Of a stretch of 64,000 nucleotides of DNA, positions 41,543 to 53,423 are shown in pieces. The stretch comes from Nocardioides sp. (GTDB lineage: Bacteria; Actinomycetota; Actinomycetes; Propionibacteriales; Nocardioidaceae). The position numbers and the translations under genes were made by a program. The notes beneath the pieces were generated by a model. It did no database searches. It was not told the origin of the DNA and was given only the letters and a program-made list of their open reading frames with translations. Positions within the stretch are counted from its first letter, which is position 1; each line of letters starts with the position of its first letter. Where the stretch lies: assembly GCF_030149505.1 (NCBI RefSeq), contig NZ_JASBRN010000012.1, positions 62,001 through 126,000 on the forward strand. Direction: 5' to 3'.

Positions 41543-42267
41543 CCCGTGTCGACCCTCGCATCGAGGCGGAAGCAGCTGCCCAGGTGGCGGCGGACGAGGC
41601 CCGGATCACCGGGCAGGCACGCCGCCGTCAGGCGCTGCCGCTCTTCGGGGCCTTCCGCCAGTTCTGGCGCCACCCCAGCCCGCCGGTCATCACCGCGGCG
41701 CTGGTCGTGGCGGTCACCGGGCGGGTCCTCTCCGGCGCGGGCACCTGGTGGGAGCTGCTCGTGCCCGCCGTCCTGCTCGGGCTCTTCCCGCTGCTGGAGT
41801 GGACGGTCCACGTGGTGGTGCTGCACTGGAGGCCGCGCAGCATCGGTCGCCTGGTCATCGACCCGCACCTGGCCCGCGAGCACCGCGCGCACCACGCGGA
41901 CCCGCGCGACCTGCCGCTGGTCTTCATCCCGTTCCGCTCGCTCGTCGGGATGATCGTGTCCCTCGCCCTGCTGTCGTGGTGGCTGGCGCCGAGCGCGACC
42001 TGGGGCTGGACGGTGCTGGTGACGACGTACGCCGTCGCGCTCGGCTACGAGTGGACCCACTACCTCGTGCACAGCGACTACAAGCCGCGCACCCGCGTCT
42101 ACCGCGCCATCTGGCGCAACCACCGGCTGCACCACTACAAGAACGAGCACTACTGGTTCGCCGTCGTCACCGCCGGCACCGCCGACCGGCTCCTCGGCAC
42201 CTACCCCGACCCCGGCACCGTCCGCTCCTCGCCGACCGTCAAGGCGCTGCACTCCCAGGACGCCTGA
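41539..42267 (+). CDS. Sterol desaturase/fatty acid hydroxylase family enzyme
   Basis: 242 residues. A membrane di-iron hydroxylase with the expected His clusters: HLAREHRAHHADP, HYLVH, and NHRLHHYKNEHYW. Helices lie at ITAALVVAVTGRVL, LLVPAVLLGLFPLLEW and VLVTTYAVALGYEW. The substrate could be a fatty acid, carotenoid or hopanoid; the FadR-type partner favours a fatty acid. Its ATG lies in the regulator's stop. Confidence 0.88.
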   Translation: MTRVDPRIEAEAAAQVAADEARITGQARRRQALPLFGAFRQFWRHPSPPVITAALVVAVTGRVLSGAGTWWELLVPAVLLGLFPLLEWTVHVVVLHWRPRSIGRLVIDPHLAREHRAHHADPRDLPLVFIPFRSLVGMIVSLALLSWWLAPSATWGWTVLVTTYAVALGYEWTHYLVHSDYKPRTRVYRAIWRNHRLHHYKNEHYWFAVVTAGTADRLLGTYPDPGTVRSSPTVKALHSQDA

Positions 42268-42287
42268 GCCCGCCCGGTCGCTCGCTC

Positions 42288-42420
42288 ACTCGGCACGCAT
42301 TCGAGCGTGACTCGGCGCGGATTCGAGAGTGAGTCGGCGCGCGACGACTCGGCCTCGAATCGGTGCCGAGTCACGCTCGAACCGGTGACGAGTCACCGTC
42401 GAACCAGCGCCGAGTGGCGG
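42288..42420. repeat. Inverted array of 22-bp tandem units
   Basis: Two forward 22-bp units (ACTCGGC-RCG-n-ATTCGAG-n-GTG) in tandem, then a partial unit, face two or three units in reverse orientation (TCGAAnCGGTGnCGAGTCAC type). It lies between convergent genes, so transcripts would form a long, imperfect stem. Confidence 0.65.
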
Positions 42421-42425
42421 GAGGG

Positions 42426-43391
42426 TCAGTCGGCGCAGGCGGCGAAGGGGAGGCCGCGGCGCAGGGTGAGCTCGGCGGCGGCGACGGGGTCGACGAGGCG
42501 GTAGCCGATGCGCCCGGTGCCGGGATCGGCGACGCCGCCCTCGAAGGCGCGCGCCACGTCGGGGGAGGACTCGGCCAGCTCGACCCGGGCGAAGAGGTCG
42601 TCGCGGTCCTCACCGAGGCGGATGGTGGCCAGCGTCCCCTCCAGGTTCACGGCGTACGCCGTCAGCGGCTCGAGCCCGGCCGCCCCGTCCGGCGCGGGGA
42701 CGCAGCCGCGCTCGACGTAGGTGCCGACGGCCGGGCCGGTGACGAGCATCCCCGTCGCGTCGTCGGACGCCCAGGACTCACCCACCTCGACGTCGACCGC
42801 GGCCCCGGAGAGCACGAGGCCGTCGTCCACGTCGACCACCGCGTCGGCCAGCGGACCGACCCCGGCCTCGACGGCCTCCTCGACCGCGCGCGGGTCGATG
42901 ATCGGGTGCAGGCCGAGGATCCAGCCGACCTCCTGGCCCTCGGCGTCGAAGAGCCGGGCCTCCCAGCCGACGTCCTCCTGGGTGAAGCTGTGGTCACGGA
43001 GCAGCTGCGGGCCCACGGGACGCAGCAGTCCGTCGGAGAGGATCGCGGTCTCGCGCTGGGCGCGGTCCCAGAAGGCCGCGCGTTCACGGGCGGGCAGGTC
43101 GCTCGAGAGCTCGAGCAGCCCCAGCTGAGTGGCGGCCCGGTCGAAGTCGGTGACGGTCACCGCGGTGACATCCAGCGGGACGTGAGGGAGCGCGCGCTGA
43201 GCCGGGGTCACCGAGTCGGCACTCACCGACTGGGTCGCGACGGGTCCGGGGGGCTCGACGCCCTGCGGGGGTGCGTCGTCGCCGCTGCACCCGGTCAGGG
43301 CGGCGCCCAGGGCGAGCACGACGACGCCGACGGCCACCCGGCCGCCGACCCTGCTCGGACGAGTCACACGCACGGGCAGAGAGTGTGCCAC
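42426..43391 (-). CDS. Predicted lipoprotein, unknown function
   Basis: 321 residues. The lipobox LTGC follows a hydrophobic segment (VAVGVVVLALGAALTGC), and the mature part begins SGDDAPPQGVEPPGP. The remainder is an acidic, Val/Leu/Asp-rich folded domain with a terminal FAACAD. GTG 43391 is the track start, and GTG 43367 is also plausible. No family was recognised. Confidence 0.7.
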   Translation of the reverse strand: MAHSLPVRVTRPSRVGGRVAVGVVVLALGAALTGCSGDDAPPQGVEPPGPVATQSVSADSVTPAQRALPHVPLDVTAVTVTDFDRAATQLGLLELSSDLPARERAAFWDRAQRETAILSDGLLRPVGPQLLRDHSFTQEDVGWEARLFDAEGQEVGWILGLHPIIDPRAVEEAVEAGVGPLADAVVDVDDGLVLSGAAVDVEVGESWASDDATGMLVTGPAVGTYVERGCVPAPDGAAGLEPLTAYAVNLEGTLATIRLGEDRDDLFARVELAESSPDVARAFEGGVADPGTGRIGYRLVDPVAAAELTLRRGLPFAACAD

Positions 43392-43457
43392 CCCGGGGAC
43401 CTCCGGATCGTGACTTCTGCCCGACCGAGACAGCCGTCCCGGTCGGTCGCCGCCGAC

Positions 43458-43507
43458 GGGACGTCATGCGCGCTGCATCGAGGGACCTCCCGCCCGCATG
43501 ACGTCCC
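43458..43507. terminator. Inverted repeat downstream of HMG-CoA reductase
   Basis: GGGACGTCATGCG and its exact complement (13-bp stems, 24-nt loop) within the 135-bp gap between HMG-CoA reductase and the lipoprotein gene, both on the minus strand. There is no T-run; it may be a regulatory palindrome instead. Confidence 0.5.
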
Positions 43508-43526
43508 GAGCGGGCGGGGCTGGGCC

Positions 43527-44699
43527 CTAGGGACGGTTGCGCCCCAGGTCGTCGTGCGCCTGCACCCACTCCTCGGCCACGACGGCCGAGCCCAGGGACA
43601 GCTCCCCGGCCAGGACCGTCGCGGCAATGATCTCGGCCAGCTTCAGCACCCCGCCGCTGCCGTAGCAGCCGAGCAGCTCCAGGCACTCGCGCTGCGTGGC
43701 CAGGCCCGTGCCGCCGCCGTACGTCGCCACGATGAGGGAGGGCAGGGTGACGGAGGCGTAGAAGTCGCCGTTGGGCAGCAGCTCGGAGAAGCCGTAGAGC
43801 GCGGAGGACTCCGCCACGTTGGCGACGTCCTGCCCGGTAGCGATGAAGATCGCGGTGATGCCGTTGGCGGAGTGGTTGCCGTTGTTGTTGGTCACGCTCA
43901 TGATCGAGCCGAGCTGCCCGCGCATCCGCGCGGCGTAGAGCTGGTCGGTCGAGACGTGCATCTGCTCCTCGACCAGCGCCGCGGGCAGGGTGATCTCGGC
44001 GACGACCCGCTTGCCGCGGGTGTGGAGCATGTTGACCACCGACGTCTTCTTGTCGGTGGCGAACTGCCCCTCGAGCAGGAAGTGCAGCTCGCCCGGGTAG
44101 TGCTGCTTGATCCACGCGCACGCCGCGAAGGTCGCCTTGCCGGTGAGGTTCTGCCCCGCGGCGTCACCGGTGGAGTAGTTGAACCGGGTGTAGAGCAGCT
44201 TCGAGGCGCCGAACGTCTGGATGTCGAGCAGCTTGCCGGTGCCGGTCGTCGCCTCGGCCGCGGCCGCGATCTCGGGCACGTGCTGGTCCAGCCACACCTT
44301 GAAGTCCCGCGCCTCCCGGGCGCTGGCGAAGCTGAAGACCGGGGCGCGCTGCATCCGGTCGTCCAGGACCGTCGTGGTGATGCCGCCGGCGGCGCGGCAC
44401 AGCTTCATCCCGCGGCTGTACGACGCCACGAGGGTCCCCTCGGTGGTGGCGAGCGGCACGAGGAACTCGCCGGTCGCGTGCTCGCCGTTGACCAGCAGCG
44501 GACCGGCCAGCCCGATCGGCACCTGCGCGACGCCGAGGAAGTTCTCGATGTTGCCCGGCAGCGTGCTCGGCTCCAGGGAGTACGACGACACGTGCTCGAG
44601 CCGGGCAGCGGTCTGCTCCTCGGCGTAGGTCCTGCGCGCCGCGATGGCCTGCGCCCCGTAGTCATCGTCGCGGTCGCGGGGGATCGTGGGCAGCGTCAC
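43527..44699 (-). CDS. Hydroxymethylglutaryl-CoA reductase
   Basis: 390 residues. Recognisable HMGR blocks: NFLGVAQVPIGLAGPL, TTEGTLVASYSRGMKL, FNYSTGDAAGQNLTGKATF, FATDKKTSVVN and YGGGTGLATQRECLELLGC. It reduces HMG-CoA to mevalonate, or oxidises mevalonate. Residues diverge from the usual ENVIG and DAMGMN blocks (ENFLG, DAAGQN). No other mevalonate pathway gene is nearby, and most actinobacteria use the MEP route, so its purpose is uncertain. It is divergent from the pRiA4b-like gene. Confidence 0.88.
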   Translation of the reverse strand: MTLPTIPRDRDDDYGAQAIAARRTYAEEQTAARLEHVSSYSLEPSTLPGNIENFLGVAQVPIGLAGPLLVNGEHATGEFLVPLATTEGTLVASYSRGMKLCRAAGGITTTVLDDRMQRAPVFSFASAREARDFKVWLDQHVPEIAAAAEATTGTGKLLDIQTFGASKLLYTRFNYSTGDAAGQNLTGKATFAACAWIKQHYPGELHFLLEGQFATDKKTSVVNMLHTRGKRVVAEITLPAALVEEQMHVSTDQLYAARMRGQLGSIMSVTNNNGNHSANGITAIFIATGQDVANVAESSALYGFSELLPNGDFYASVTLPSLIVATYGGGTGLATQRECLELLGCYGSGGVLKLAEIIAATVLAGELSLGSAVVAEEWVQAHDDLGRNRP

Positions 44700-44766
44700 G
44701 AGCAGCGAGCCTAGTGACGCGCTCCCGCTCCGGCGTCACCGCGACGCGCGGTTCTACGATCGGTCC

Positions 44767-46239
44767 GTGCCCACCCCCGACCACGGCCTCGGCGGCCCGG
44801 ACGGTCCTGACCAGCCCGACGACTCCGCCGCAGTGCTGCGGCAGTTCGCCGCGATGGTGGCCGCGTCCGACCTGGCCGAGCTGCGAGGCCTCGGGAGCCT
44901 CTCGGGTGCCGACCCGCTCGCCCGGCGCACCACCAACCCGCACCTGCGCCGACCGCGGCGTGCGACCCCGGTCGTCCTGCGGGTCCGGGTCGACCTGGCC
45001 GGCGCGACCCCGCCGATCTGGCGACGACTCGCGCTGCGCTCGGACCTGACGCTCGCGGCCGTCCACGACGTGCTGCAGGCGGCGTACGACTGGGCGGGCG
45101 GGCACCTGCACCGTTTCGCGATCGGAGGCGACTGCTTCGACCCTCGGGCCGAGTGGTTCCTGTGCCCCTTCGACGCCGTGGAGGGCGACGACCTGGGGAC
45201 GCCCGACTCCGAGGTCACCCTCGACGAGGTGCTGGTCGAGCCGGGGGACGTCCTGCACTACGTCTACGACTACGGCGACGAGTGGGACCTGGTGCTGGTG
45301 CTCGAGGAGGTCGCGTCCGTCGGGACGACGACACCGCCCGCGGCGTGCCTCGACGGCGAGCGCGCCGCCCCGCCCGAGGACTGCGGCGGGCTGCGGGACG
45401 CCGCCGAGCTCGCCGGCCTGCTCGAGGACCCGACCGCCTTCGACACTGCCGGGGTCGACCGGCTGGTCGCAGCGAGCACCGCGCTGCTGGCGCTGAGGCC
45501 GGACCTCGCCGAGCTGCTCGGCAGGCTGCGTGCCACGCCGGTCGGACCGGAGCTGCTCGCCCGCGTCGCCGAGGTCGCAGGCGTCACCGGACCACCCTCA
45601 GGGGGCGACGCCCCCGACGAGGCCACCCTGCTCTCCCACCTGTCCGGCCACCGGTGGTTCCTGGAGCGCGCCCGGGACGGAGGGCTGCCGCTCACACCCG
45701 CCGGCTACCTCCGGCCGGTCGACGTGGCGGCCGCCGCGGCGGTCCTGCCCTCGTGCTCCCACTGGCTGGGCAAGGCCAACCGTGAGGACCTCACGTGGCC
45801 TGTGCGCGAGCTGCGCGCCGGGCTCCAGCGCATGCGGCTGCTGCGCAAGCACCGGGGCCATCTCGTGCTCACCCCCGCCGGTCGCCGCGCCGTCGTCGAC
45901 CCCTCGGCCCTGTGGGAGCACCTGCGGCTGCACCTGGTGTCGGGGTCCGTGGACACCTTCGAGGTGCAGGCCCGTCTGCTCGCCCTGCTGTACGTCGCCT
46001 CGGAGCCGCGCGGCCACCACGAGCAGCGCCTGGCCGACGCCCTGACGTGGCTGGGCTGGCGCGAACGCGGCACGCACCCCATCGGCCCGGACGCCGCCGC
46101 CTGGGCGATCTCCGAGGTCACGAGCGCGCTGACGGAGGTGGCGGTGCGGGACGAGGACCCGGCGCGGGCGGGACGGTCGTCGCGTCGGCTCTCGCCCGTG
46201 GCCGTCGAGCTGGCCCGCGCGGCGCTGGCGCCCTGGTGA
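44767..46239 (+). CDS. Plasmid pRiA4b ORF-3 family protein
   Basis: 490 residues from GTG 44767; TACGAT (44755-44760) ends 6 nt upstream, so the 27-residue track extension is dropped. The core PVVLRVRVDLAGATPPIWRRLALRSDLTLAAVHDVLQAAYDW, with HYVYDYGDEWDLVLVLEE, is the pRiA4b ORF-3 domain, known from plasmid and chromosomal proteins of unknown activity. A further 250 residues of helical sequence (including HWLGKANREDLTWPV) form a C-terminal extension. Confidence 0.88.
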   Translation: MPTPDHGLGGPDGPDQPDDSAAVLRQFAAMVAASDLAELRGLGSLSGADPLARRTTNPHLRRPRRATPVVLRVRVDLAGATPPIWRRLALRSDLTLAAVHDVLQAAYDWAGGHLHRFAIGGDCFDPRAEWFLCPFDAVEGDDLGTPDSEVTLDEVLVEPGDVLHYVYDYGDEWDLVLVLEEVASVGTTTPPAACLDGERAAPPEDCGGLRDAAELAGLLEDPTAFDTAGVDRLVAASTALLALRPDLAELLGRLRATPVGPELLARVAEVAGVTGPPSGGDAPDEATLLSHLSGHRWFLERARDGGLPLTPAGYLRPVDVAAAAAVLPSCSHWLGKANREDLTWPVRELRAGLQRMRLLRKHRGHLVLTPAGRRAVVDPSALWEHLRLHLVSGSVDTFEVQARLLALLYVASEPRGHHEQRLADALTWLGWRERGTHPIGPDAAAWAISEVTSALTEVAVRDEDPARAGRSSRRLSPVAVELARAALAPW

Positions 46240-46276
46240 GGCTGGGTGTCACCGAGTCGGTGAGTCGGTGAGTCGG

Positions 46277-46349
46277 TGGAGCCTAGGGGACTCGAACCCC
46301 TAACCCCCTGCTTGCAAAGCAGGTGCGCTACCAATTGCGCCAAGGCCCC
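46277..46349 (-). tRNA. tRNA-Ala (anticodon TGC)
   Basis: The reverse strand gives acceptor GGGGCCT/AGGCTCC with the diagnostic G3:U70 pair, anticodon loop TTTGCAA (TGC), T-arm GGGGTTCGAGTCCCC and discriminator A. No CCA is encoded. Confidence 0.96.
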
Positions 46350-46397
46350 GGGTGCACGGCGGCGTACGCCGTGCGGGTGGTGCTGGTGGACCGAGGG

Positions 46398-46520
46398 TCA
46401 GCTGTTGACCGGGTCGGTGGCCTGGGCCCAGAGGGCCTGCTCGGCCTTGGACTCCTCGAGCTTGCGCCGGGCGACGAGCGCGCCGCCGACGGCGAGCAGG
46501 ACCATGACGATCTTCTTCAC
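46398..46520 (-). CDS. DLW-39 family small protein
   Basis: 40 residues, shorter than the ORF track limit, and read directly. A GTG start at 46520 with GAGGAG 7 nt upstream leads into [20 protein letters not shown], then an acidic-basic helix and the end [12 protein letters not shown], which matches the conserved tail of DLW-39 proteins. It lies between tRNA-Ile and tRNA-Ala near gyrA, the position in which this family is normally found in actinobacteria. One short membrane-prone helix; the function is unknown. Confidence 0.75.
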   Translation of the reverse strand: MKKIVMVLLAVGGALVARRKLEESKAEQALWAQATDPVNS

Positions 46521-46580
46521 GGGGGTCTCCTCGATGTCTCTCCGGGACCCGACCCGTGGGGGCCGAGGCCCGGGGTGGAG

Positions 46581-46654
46581 TGGGCCTAACAGGACTTGAA
46601 CCTGTGACCTCTTCCTTATCAGGGAAGCGCTCTAACCGTCTGAGCTATAGGCCC
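46581..46654 (-). tRNA. tRNA-Ile (anticodon GAT)
   Basis: Acceptor GGGCCTA/TAGGCCC, anticodon loop CTGATAA (GAT), T-arm ACAGGTTCAAGTCCTGT, discriminator A, no encoded CCA. tRNA-Ile and tRNA-Ala downstream of gyrA are conserved in actinobacteria. Confidence 0.96.
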
Positions 46655-46741
46655 GCAGCCGGCGGACCGGCGGCAGCCCGGCGCGAGCGCCGGACCGAGG
46701 GGGACACTACAACAGGGCGCGGCGGCCCCCCAAAACGGGTC

Positions 46742-46761
46742 CTGCGCCGGGCGGCGCAGGT
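46742..46761 (-). terminator. Hairpin at the end of the gyrA-DUF3566 operon
   Basis: CCTGCGCC-loop-GGCGCAGG overlapping the DUF3566 stop, followed on the minus strand by ACCCGTTTTGG, which supplies a short U-run. Confidence 0.6.
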
Positions 46762-47321
46762 CAGTTGTCCTCGGCGAGGGTGACCTCAACGCCGCCGAGC
46801 AGCGCGGCGGACATGTTGTAGAGGAACGCCGTCAGCGTGGCGACCGCGGTCAGGATGATGACGTCGATCGCGGCCACGAGCATGGTGAAGCCGAGGACGC
46901 GCGAGGTGCCGATGTAGTTCTCGATGTCGAACTCCGAGGCGGAGTCCTCGCCGACGATGTCGGTGACGGTGGCGTTGATCGACTCCCAGACGCCGGCCCG
47001 GTCCAGCACGGTCCACACCATCAGCACCGAGACCACGGTGACGATGCCGAAGGCGATCGAGAGCAGGAACGAGGTCTTCATGACCGACCAGGGGTCGACC
47101 CTGGTCAGGCGCAGCCTCGCCCGGCGGGGGGCGCGGCCCGCGGCGGCGCCGGCCGGCGTCGCCGCGGCCGGGGCGGCGTCCTTGTTGGCCTGGTGCTCGT
47201 CACCGGCGCGGGTCAGCCGCTCCTTGACCCGGTCGGCGAGCGCCGGTCGGGTCACGGTGTCCTCCGGTCCGCGGGCGGGCACCGGACGCGTGGTCCGCTG
47301 CTCGGTGGATCGGTCCGTCAT
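46761..47321 (-). CDS. DUF3566 membrane protein downstream of gyrA
   Basis: 186 residues from ATG 47321, overlapping the gyrA stop as TGATG (GTG 47324 is in frame). A disordered, charged N-terminus is followed by LRLTRVDPWSVMKTSFLLSIAFGIVTVVSVLMVW, an extracytoplasmic loop, and a second helix pair ending AVATLTAFLYNMSAALLGGVEVTL, the DUF3566 signature. The mycobacterial counterpart is Rv0007. The function is unknown, but coupling to gyrA is conserved. Confidence 0.93.
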   Translation of the reverse strand: MTDRSTEQRTTRPVPARGPEDTVTRPALADRVKERLTRAGDEHQANKDAAPAAATPAGAAAGRAPRRARLRLTRVDPWSVMKTSFLLSIAFGIVTVVSVLMVWTVLDRAGVWESINATVTDIVGEDSASEFDIENYIGTSRVLGFTMLVAAIDVIILTAVATLTAFLYNMSAALLGGVEVTLAEDN

Positions 47322-50068
47322 CACTCGTCCTCAGTGTCGGATGCCTCGGGGTCGGATGCCTCGGTGCCGGGGGCGTCGGCCTCGATTGTTGCACTGGCGT
47401 CCGCAGGAGCCTCCCCCTGCGAGGACGCCTCCACACCCTCGGCGCCCGGCTCGGCGCCCGACTCGGTGCCCTCCTCGGACTCCTCCTCGTCCTCGGCCGC
47501 CTCGACCGAGCGGGCGACCACCGCGACGGTGTCGTTCTTCTTGGGCGTCACGAACTTCACGCCCTGGGTGGAGCGGCCGGTCGGGCGGAAGGCCTCGTCG
47601 ATGGGGCTGCGCACGACCTGGCCGGAGGCGGTGATGGAGAGGACCTCGTCACCGTCCTCGACGATGAAGGCGCCCACGAGTCCGCCGCGGTCGGCGTTGG
47701 TGAGCGCCATCGCCTTGATGCCGAGACCGCCGCGCGACTGCAGGCGGTACTCCGAGATGCGGGTGCGCTTGGCGAAGCCGCCGTCGGTGATGGTGAAGAC
47801 GTACTGCGGCTTCACCTCGGCCACCTGCTCGGCGGTCGCCTCGACGGCTGCGGACTCCTCGTCGTGCTCGGCGAGACCGGCTGCCTCCTCGGCCGCGACC
47901 TGGGTGGCGCGGATGACCGACATCGACAGCAGCGAGTCACCCTCGCGGAACTTCATGCCCGTCACGCCCGACGTGGCTCGGCCCATCGGGCGCAGCTGGG
48001 TGTCGTCGGCGCGGAACCGGATCGCCTGGCCCAGCCGCGAGACCAGCAGGACGTCGTCCTCGCCGTGCACCAGCTCTGCGCCGATCAGCTCGTCGTCCTC
48101 CTCGCGGAAGTTGATCGCGATGACGCCGGCCTGGCGGGGGGAGTTGTAGTCGGCGAGGCGGGTCTTCTTGACCAGGCCGTTGCGGGTGGCGAGCAGGAGG
48201 TACGGCGCCTGCTCGTAGTCGCGGATCGCCAGGACCTGCGCGATCGACTCGTCGGGCTGGAAGGAGAGCAGCCCGGCCACGTGCCCGCCCTTGGCGTCGC
48301 GTGCCGCCTCCGGGAGGTTGTAGGCCTTGGTGCGGTAGACCCGTCCGGCGGTGGTGAAGAAGAGCAGCCAGTGGTGGTTGGTCGTGGCGATGAAGTGCTC
48401 GACCACGTCGTCGCCGCGCAGGGTCGCGCCGCGCACGCCCTTCCCGCCGCGCTTCTGGGTGCGGTACTGCGCGCGCTGGGTGCGCTTGGCGTACCCGCCG
48501 CGGGTGATCGAGACGACCAGCTCCTCGTCGGGGATGAGGTCCTCCATCGAGAGGTCCCCGTCGGCGGCGATGATCTGGGTGCGGCGCTCGTTGCCGTACT
48601 TCTCCACGACCTCGCCGAGCTCGTCGACGATGATCTGGCGCTGCCGCTCGGGCTTGGCCAGGATGTCCTCGTAGTCGGCGATCTCGGTCTCGATCTTGGC
48701 CAGCTCGTCGACGATCTTCTGCCGCTCGAGGGCCGCGAGGCGGCGCAGCTGCATGTCGAGGATGGCGGTGGCTTGGACCTCGTCGATGTCGAGCAGGTCC
48801 ATCAGGCCCTGGCGCGCGTCGTCGACGTCAGGGGAGCGGCGGATCAACGCGATGACCTCGTCGAGGGCGTCGAGCGCCTTCACCAGGCCGCGGTAGATGT
48901 GGGCGCGCTTCTCGGCCTCGCGCAGCAGGAACTGGGTACGCCGGACGATGACGTCGATCTGGTGGGTGACCCAGTTGCTGATGAACTGGTCGATCGTCAG
49001 GGTGCGCGGCACCCCGTCGACCAGGGCCAGCATGTTCGCGCTGAAGTTGGTCTGCAGCTCGGTGTGCTTGAGCAGGTTGTTGAGCACGACCCGCGCCACC
49101 GCGTCGCGCTTGAGCACGACCACGAGGCGCTGGCCGGTGCGGTCGGAGGTGTCGTCGCGGACGTCGCGGATGCCCTGCACGCGGCCGGAGTCGGCGAGCT
49201 CGGCGATCTTCAGCGCCAGGTTGTCCGGGTTGACCATGTAGGGCAGCTCGGTGATGACCAGGCAGGTGTTGCCGCGGGCGTCCTCGTCGACCTCGATGAC
49301 CGCGCGCTGGGTGATCGAGCCGCGACCGGTGCGGTAGGCCTGCTCGGTGCCGGCGTTGCCCACGATGAGCGCGCCGTTGGGGAAGTCGGGGCCCTTGATC
49401 CGCTCGACGAGCGCGTCCTGCAGCTCCTCGCGGGTGGCGTCGGGGTGCTGCAGCGCCCAGGTGGCGCCGGCGGCGATCTCACGCAGGTTGTGCGGCGGGA
49501 TGTTCGTGGCCATGCCGACCGCGATGCCGGCCGAGCCGTTGACCAGCAGGTTGGGGAAGCGTGAGGGCAGCACGACGGGCTCGGCGGACCGGCCGTCGTA
49601 GTTGGGCTGGAAGTCGACGGTCTCCTTCTCGATGTCGCGGACCATCTCCATGGCCAGCGGCGCCATCCGGCACTCGGTGTACCGCATCGCCGCGGCCGAG
49701 TCGTTGCCGGGCGAGCCGAAGTTGCCTTGGCCCTGGACCAGCGGGGCGCGCATGACCCACGGCTGCGCGAGGCGCACGAGGGTGTCGTAGATCGCGGTGT
49801 CGCCGTGGGGGTGGTACTGACCCATGACGTCGCCGACGACGCGGCTGCACTTGGAGAAGCCGCGGTCGGGGCGGTAGCCGCCGTCGTACATCGCGTAGAG
49901 CACGCGCCGGTGCACCGGCTTGAGCCCGTCGCGCACGTCGGGCAGCGCCCGGCCGACGATGACGGCCATCGCGTAGTCGATGTAGGCGCGCTGCATGGAG
50001 GTCTGCAGCTCGACCGGCTCGATCCGGCCGCCGGTGGGAGCGCCGCCGTCGGTGGGGGTCTGCGTCAC
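47321..50068 (-). CDS. gyrA: DNA gyrase subunit A
   Basis: 915 residues. The breakage-reunion domain holds [22 protein letters not shown] (quinolone-resistance region) and the catalytic Tyr130 in AMRYTECRM; the C-terminal beta-pinwheel includes the GyrA box QRGGKGV-like KRGGKGVRG. The tail of about 60 residues is strikingly acidic and Ser/Ala/Glu-rich ([18 protein letters not shown]). With GyrB it introduces negative supercoils. A 198-bp spacer separates it from gyrB, holding short TCTAC repeats but no clear promoter. Confidence 0.97.
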   Translation of the reverse strand: MTQTPTDGGAPTGGRIEPVELQTSMQRAYIDYAMAVIVGRALPDVRDGLKPVHRRVLYAMYDGGYRPDRGFSKCSRVVGDVMGQYHPHGDTAIYDTLVRLAQPWVMRAPLVQGQGNFGSPGNDSAAAMRYTECRMAPLAMEMVRDIEKETVDFQPNYDGRSAEPVVLPSRFPNLLVNGSAGIAVGMATNIPPHNLREIAAGATWALQHPDATREELQDALVERIKGPDFPNGALIVGNAGTEQAYRTGRGSITQRAVIEVDEDARGNTCLVITELPYMVNPDNLALKIAELADSGRVQGIRDVRDDTSDRTGQRLVVVLKRDAVARVVLNNLLKHTELQTNFSANMLALVDGVPRTLTIDQFISNWVTHQIDVIVRRTQFLLREAEKRAHIYRGLVKALDALDEVIALIRRSPDVDDARQGLMDLLDIDEVQATAILDMQLRRLAALERQKIVDELAKIETEIADYEDILAKPERQRQIIVDELGEVVEKYGNERRTQIIAADGDLSMEDLIPDEELVVSITRGGYAKRTQRAQYRTQKRGGKGVRGATLRGDDVVEHFIATTNHHWLLFFTTAGRVYRTKAYNLPEAARDAKGGHVAGLLSFQPDESIAQVLAIRDYEQAPYLLLATRNGLVKKTRLADYNSPRQAGVIAINFREEDDELIGAELVHGEDDVLLVSRLGQAIRFRADDTQLRPMGRATSGVTGMKFREGDSLLSMSVIRATQVAAEEAAGLAEHDEESAAVEATAEQVAEVKPQYVFTITDGGFAKRTRISEYRLQSRGGLGIKAMALTNADRGGLVGAFIVEDGDEVLSITASGQVVRSPIDEAFRPTGRSTQGVKFVTPKKNDTVAVVARSVEAAEDEEESEEGTESGAEPGAEGVEASSQGEAPADASATIEADAPGTEASDPEASDTEDE

Positions 50069-50266
50069 GTGTCTGTGGCTTTCTGGTCAGTTCTACGCGG
50101 TTCTAGCAATTGCCGTAGATGTCAGTAGATGGCGGTAGGCAGGAGGCGCGAGGTGCGTGCGCCCGCAAGGCGGAGGAGCGAAGGCGACCTTGAGAGCGAA
50201 GCGGTCGTCGAGCGACCTGCCCGGGATCGGTGGGGCGCGGCGGGCGTGCGTGCATCGCGTCTCCTG

Positions 50267-52799
<2,533 letters not shown>

Positions 52800-53423
52800 T
52801 CACCCGTAGGTGTCGCGGGGCCCGCGCCCGTCCCGCACCGACCGGGGGCCCTTGCGCCAGGTGGGCAGGTGCGGGCCGAGGACCTCGATCACGGTGACCG
52901 TGCCCGCGCCCAGGTCCTCGTTGAGCCGGCGCACCAACTGCGGGGCGAGCAGCGTGAGCTGGGTGGCCCAGGCGGTGGAGTCGGTGCGCACGACCAGGCG
53001 GCCGTCGGCGAACGTCTCCGGGGTGCAGTGCGCCGCGACCTCGTCCCCGACCAGCTCCGGCCAGCGCGCGAAGACACCGCGCACCCGGAGGTCCAGGGCC
53101 CAGCCGTGGTCGGCGACGAGGCGGGCCAGCGTGCTGTCGAGCAGCTGCGGGTCCCGGTCGTCGCCCGGCGCGGGGCGAGGAGCGTCGCCGCCCTGGCGCC
53201 GCCTGCGCTTCGGCCGCCGGATGCCACCCGCGGACGCCCCGGCCACGGCCTTCGCCGTGCGGCGAGCCAGGTCCAGCCCGTCGTCGGAGTGCGGGAGGTC
53301 CGTGGCCGGCAGGTCGTCCAGGTCCGGGCCGTGGTCGCGCTCGGGGGGCAGGGCGGACCGGCCCGGGGGGCCCTCGGGCGACCCGTGGTCCGGGTCCGGC
53401 GTCGTGGGGTGCTCAGTCGTCAC
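52800..53423 (-). CDS. dciA: DciA family (DUF721) replicative helicase loader-like protein
   Basis: 207 residues. A disordered, Asp/Pro-rich N-terminus and an Arg/Lys-rich patch ([14 protein letters not shown]) precede the DUF721 domain: [38 protein letters not shown], then [30 protein letters not shown]. DciA loads DnaB helicase in bacteria lacking DnaC. It overlaps recF by 11 bp, the conserved dnaN-recF-dciA-gyrB order. Confidence 0.93.
   Translation of the reverse strand: MTTEHPTTPDPDHGSPEGPPGRSALPPERDHGPDLDDLPATDLPHSDDGLDLARRTAKAVAGASAGGIRRPKRRRRQGGDAPRPAPGDDRDPQLLDSTLARLVADHGWALDLRVRGVFARWPELVGDEVAAHCTPETFADGRLVVRTDSTAWATQLTLLAPQLVRRLNEDLGAGTVTVIEVLGPHLPTWRKGPRSVRDGRGPRDTYG

Noticed and set aside
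42288-42420. CRISPR array
   Set aside because: Units are directly tandem with no spacers and are also inverted; not CRISPR.
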